A stretch of 7,356 nucleotides of DNA from an uncultured Eubacteriales bacterium (GTDB lineage: Bacteria; Bacillota_A; Clostridia; Peptostreptococcales; Anaerovoracaceae). The notes beneath the pieces are model-generated. The model searched no databases, was not told the DNA's origin, and saw nothing but the letters and a program-made list of their open reading frames with translations. Within the stretch, counting starts at the first letter, position 1, and each line of letters opens with the position of its first letter. Of the stretch, positions 4,945 to 7,356 are shown piece after piece. The stretch is from the NCBI GenBank assembly GCA_902790885.1, contig CADATR010000086.1, positions 1 through 7,356 on the forward strand, written 5' to 3'. Both the position numbers and the translations under genes were made by a program.

Positions 4945-6702
4945 CTATGCGGTCGCCTGAACAAGGATCCCCGAGGACATATCCCCATCCCTCGTCATCT
5001 TCCGCATTTTCTTTACATCCTTTGAATCCTTCTCTTTTGTCACAAGGTCGATGATATATACAGACTCATATCTGGACCCGATCCTGCGTATACGACCCGA
5101 GCGCTGGTCCTTGAGAGCGTCAGTATCTGCCTGTTCGTAATTGATGAGAAACGGACAGACCTGAAGGTTCAGACCCTCGGCCATAGCGTCTGTGCCTATC
5201 ATGACATTTACGGAAGGATCGCTTTTAAACGCATCAACATTCGCAGCACGTTCCTCATCGTCCTCTCTGCCTGTATACCTCACGACTGTTATCTTGTTCT
5301 GCTCCAGCCTGTCACACAGCATCTTCGTGGAAGTTTCCCAGTGACAGAAGATGATAGCCTTCTCGCCCGCATTTACTATCTCGCTGACAAGATCCAGAAG
5401 TGCTGCGGTCTTTTCGGACATCCTGTAGCTCGCGGGAAGCTTCCTGGCCAGCTGATAATTTACAGTCCCCTTTTTCCAGTCTCTGTAACGGAAGATGGAT
5501 GGATCGTCGGCTATGAACTGAAGCGGCGCGTTGTACGCATTGATCTTCTTTGCGATCTCTGCCTTCATTGCAAGCTTCTCTTCATGAGGCATCCCGCTGA
5601 GCTCGACCTTATCAAGCTCCTCGTTTATACGTTCTATCCTTTCTGAAACGATCTCATGCATCCGCTTCTGCAGGGAATCCATCTCGCAGGTTATGCACTT
5701 TAGCTTCCTCTTCGGAAGTTCCAGAGCCACATCTTCAGCACTGCGCATTATCAGAAAGCGCTGTATCTTCTCCTGAAGTTCATCAAGGTGCCAAACGCCG
5801 AACATCTGCCTTCCGAACTTGCCGTCAGCCATTCGCATGTATCTGGCCTCGAATGCATCGTACGTCCCGAAGAAGTTTGGTGATACCATGCTCACGATGC
5901 CGTAGATATCTTCGGGTCTTGACATTATCGGAGTGCCCGTGAGAAGGATCGTTCTCTTTCCGCTTACGGTCTCTGCGATGAGGTTGTTCATCTTACCGTC
6001 CTTGCCTTTTATGCAATGCGCTTCATCAATCACGCAGATGTCATAGTTGACCGTGTTGATCTCTTCCGAATCATTGAGAAAGCTATGGTAATTCGTTATA
6101 AGTATCCCCGTCCTGGAATTTCTTATTCCCTCATACGCTTCACTGCGTTTTTTCTTGGTGCTTCCCGTGACGAAGATAGGCACCTTCTGCCAGTCAGCAA
6201 TACGCCGTATCTCTTCTGACCACTGAGTCTTGATGGACTTCTTACAGATGATGAGTATCTTTCTCGCGCCCCTGTTTTCCACGAACCACTTGATCGTTCC
6301 GATAGTCTGGAGTGTTTTGCCAAGCCCTACCCCATCGCCGTTCAGTACGAAGCCTTCATTATTGAGCCTGTCGATCATGAACTTTATTCCCTCGTTCTGA
6401 TACTCATACGGCTTAAGAGCGAGAGAAGGGACATCAGGCTCCGGTCCGAAGAACTTTATCTCGGCCTTTTCAGGCTCGCTCTGGCCGAGGAGCTTCCACA
6501 ACGGAGTCTTGTAATAGATTTCCCCATCGAACTCTGCTCTTATGAAGGGCAGGCTGCTCAAAGGAACAACACAATACTTCCTGGCGTCACACCTTACAAC
6601 GCCCGGTATATCCTCAAGCCTGTTGTCACGTATCACATAGTGATAGTAACTGACAAAACTCAGCCTTATATACTCTTTGGATATCTGCTGTATTGTTACC
6701 AT
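4945..6702 (-). CDS. SNF2-family DEAH-box helicase/translocase
   Basis: The 585-residue protein has both RecA-like lobes of an SNF2 ATPase. Seen in order: KPYEYQNEGIKFM (97-109); Walker A GDGVGLGKT (122-130); ITNYHSFL (202-209); Walker B with DEAH (226-229); TGTP (255-258); AIIFCHWETS (449-458); GTDAMAEGLNLQ (503-514); and motif VI QRSGRIRRIG (533-542). SNF2 enzymes move along double-stranded DNA using ATP. The N-terminal 75 residues include IPGVVRCDARKYCVVPLSSL, which resembles the HARP-like segment of SMARCAL1-type annealing helicases. No nuclease domain is fused. Phage genomes often carry compact SNF2 proteins of this size near replication genes, which fits the neighbours. No clear Shine-Dalgarno is visible before ATG 6702, so the start is less certain. 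It heads a two-gene operon with the HTH regulator. Confidence 0.92.
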   Translation of the reverse strand: MVTIQQISKEYIRLSFVSYYHYVIRDNRLEDIPGVVRCDARKYCVVPLSSLPFIRAEFDGEIYYKTPLWKLLGQSEPEKAEIKFFGPEPDVPSLALKPYEYQNEGIKFMIDRLNNEGFVLNGDGVGLGKTLQTIGTIKWFVENRGARKILIICKKSIKTQWSEEIRRIADWQKVPIFVTGSTKKKRSEAYEGIRNSRTGILITNYHSFLNDSEEINTVNYDICVIDEAHCIKGKDGKMNNLIAETVSGKRTILLTGTPIMSRPEDIYGIVSMVSPNFFGTYDAFEARYMRMADGKFGRQMFGVWHLDELQEKIQRFLIMRSAEDVALELPKRKLKCITCEMDSLQKRMHEIVSERIERINEELDKVELSGMPHEEKLAMKAEIAKKINAYNAPLQFIADDPSIFRYRDWKKGTVNYQLARKLPASYRMSEKTAALLDLVSEIVNAGEKAIIFCHWETSTKMLCDRLEQNKITVVRYTGREDDEERAANVDAFKSDPSVNVMIGTDAMAEGLNLQVCPFLINYEQADTDALKDQRSGRIRRIGSRYESVYIIDLVTKEKDSKDVKKMRKMTRDGDMSSGILVQATA

Positions 6703-6831
6703 TTTGCATTTGCATATATTCGCGTGACGGGGCAGCGGTGTTGGGTTGATATTTTTTAGATATATGCGCTTTTCGTTATTTTGGAGAATTAATTACGACA
6801 ATATATGCCGCCCCGCCAGTTGAAACCATAT
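6703..6831 (-). promoter_or_regulatory. AT-rich gap with repeated GCATATAT motifs, likely promoter region of the helicase operon
   Basis: The motif GCATATAT occurs three times: on the minus strand at 6808-6801 and 6767-6760, and on the plus strand at 6712-6719. Spacing is irregular. The region must hold the promoter for the helicase and regulator unless transcription reads through from the upstream gene. I do not see a confident -35/-10 pair. The repeats could be operators for the HTH regulator encoded at the end of this operon. Confidence 0.35.
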
Positions 6832-6850
6832 CAGCTATCAGCGATAGCTG
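6832..6850 (-). other. Perfect inverted repeat spanning a stop codon
   Basis: CAGCTATC and GATAGCTG form eight perfect pairs around three bases, with the TGA of the 151-residue protein inside the structure. No U-tract follows on the minus strand, so it is not a typical intrinsic terminator. It may stabilise the mRNA 3' end or bind a protein. Confidence 0.55.
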
Positions 6851-7293
6851 CCCGAAAGGTCCTTGAAGACCCTGCGCTTTCTGCCTGCCTTTCTTCTGTT
6901 CTCCGGCAGCCTGTAGGCATCCGGGTATCTTTCGGCAAGCTTTTGTTTCACTCTGTTCTGTCTGCAGATCTCCTGCACGACACCGAAGAAAAACTCCGTC
7001 CTCTCCGCAGGCGTGGCAGTCGGCCTGCCGTTCACAAAACCGTTGATCTTATTGAAGAACGCTTCGTCGGTTGCAAGCCTGATCCTGAACTCTTCAGCGA
7101 TCACACCCGTCACTTTGGCCCTGCTTGACACTGACATATCAGGGGAAGAAACAGAGAAGAGGTATTCCTGCAGTCTGCCCTCAGCTTTGTTTGACAGCCT
7201 TGAATATTCCTCATCCGTCATTTCAGCCCTTGTCTTAAGTACAGTGGTCTTGTCAATAACCTTCTTATTGCTTTTTTTCTTTTTCTTCTTCAT
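6838..7293 (-). CDS. Unrecognised basic protein of 151 residues
   Basis: I do not recognise the family. The protein opens with a lysine run (MKKKKKKSNKK) and ends with an arginine/lysine-rich tail (ENRRKAGRKRRVFKD). The middle, about residues 20-125, looks helical and soluble, with no cysteine pairs, membrane segments or signal peptide. The charge pattern suggests nucleic-acid binding, but no motif confirms it. The start at 7293 has only a weak GGGG eight or nine bases upstream. It begins 15 bases after a tRNA-like sequence and ends 135 bases before the helicase. The opposite-strand frames here are short and carry nothing recognisable. Confidence 0.6.
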   Translation of the reverse strand: MKKKKKKSNKKVIDKTTVLKTRAEMTDEEYSRLSNKAEGRLQEYLFSVSSPDMSVSSRAKVTGVIAEEFRIRLATDEAFFNKINGFVNGRPTATPAERTEFFFGVVQEICRQNRVKQKLAERYPDAYRLPENRRKAGRKRRVFKDLSGSYR

Positions 7294-7307
7294 CTTTTAT
7301 GCCCCAT

Positions 7308-7356
7308 TTGTCCCTGCAGGAGTCGAACCTGCTCACATCCACCGGGACCACAAGGC
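7308..7356 (-). tRNA. Partial tRNA-like sequence at right edge (T arm and 3' acceptor only)
   Basis: GCAGG-TTCGACT-CCTGC (7332-7316) is a perfect T arm, followed by AGGGACA as the 3' acceptor strand and no encoded CCA. The bases up to the window edge include TTGTGGT, which would suit a His (GTG) anticodon loop, but the stem around it does not pair. The 5' acceptor is outside the window. It is likely a fourth member of the tRNA-like set. Confidence 0.55.

Noticed and set aside
4945..6702. Defence-system helicase (DISARM or similar)
   Set aside because: No methyltransferase, DUF1998 or nuclease partner is in the window, and the protein is shorter than those helicases.

Overview
All recognisable genes in this window read on the minus strand. 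The genes carry strong AGGAGG-type ribosome sites, base composition is moderate, and an RNA polymerase alpha C-terminal-like domain is present. Together these suggest a Firmicutes (clostridial-type) background. A cluster of small tRNA-like genes beside an SNF2-type helicase and a Cro/CI-like regulator looks like a bacteriophage, prophage or plasmid rather than core chromosome. That assignment is inference; no structural phage gene is visible.

In transcription order (right to left) the window holds: a partial tRNA-like sequence at the right edge; an unrecognised basic 151-residue protein (7293-6838); an AT-rich gap with repeated GCATATAT motifs; an SNF2-family helicase (6702-4945) followed after 16 bases by a small HTH regulator (4928-4635); a terminator-like hairpin; three tRNA or tRNA-like sequences (4599-4257), one a recognisable tRNA-Pro, separated by hairpins; a complete IscB/omega-RNA element (about 4162-2431); a GNAT acetyltransferase fused to an alpha-CTD-like domain (2256-1546); and a second IscB/omega-RNA element (1573 to beyond the left edge) inserted at the 3' end of that GNAT gene.

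The main discovery is the pair of IscB loci. IscB proteins are RNA-guided nucleases, ancestral to Cas9, that work with an omega-RNA (HEARO RNA) encoded directly upstream of the protein gene. Both proteins keep the P/K-LMP motif, RuvC-I Asp, arginine-rich bridge, RuvC-II Glu, HNH and RuvC-III residues, so both look catalytically intact. They are divergent (one DPG/RRXRR-like, one DTG type). Each follows an RNA that begins GTCAACTACCC and can fold into the same first two helices, with compensating base differences. The shorter RNA (about 210 nt) belongs to the left protein, the longer (about 310 nt) to the right one. The guide of the left element is the 3' coding end of the GNAT-alpha-CTD gene itself, which fits a homing-like strategy against uninterrupted alleles. 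No TnpA transposase is visible, so both elements would have to be mobilised in trans or persist without it.

The largest stretch without a protein gene (3837-4634) is filled by the long omega-RNA and the tRNA cluster.
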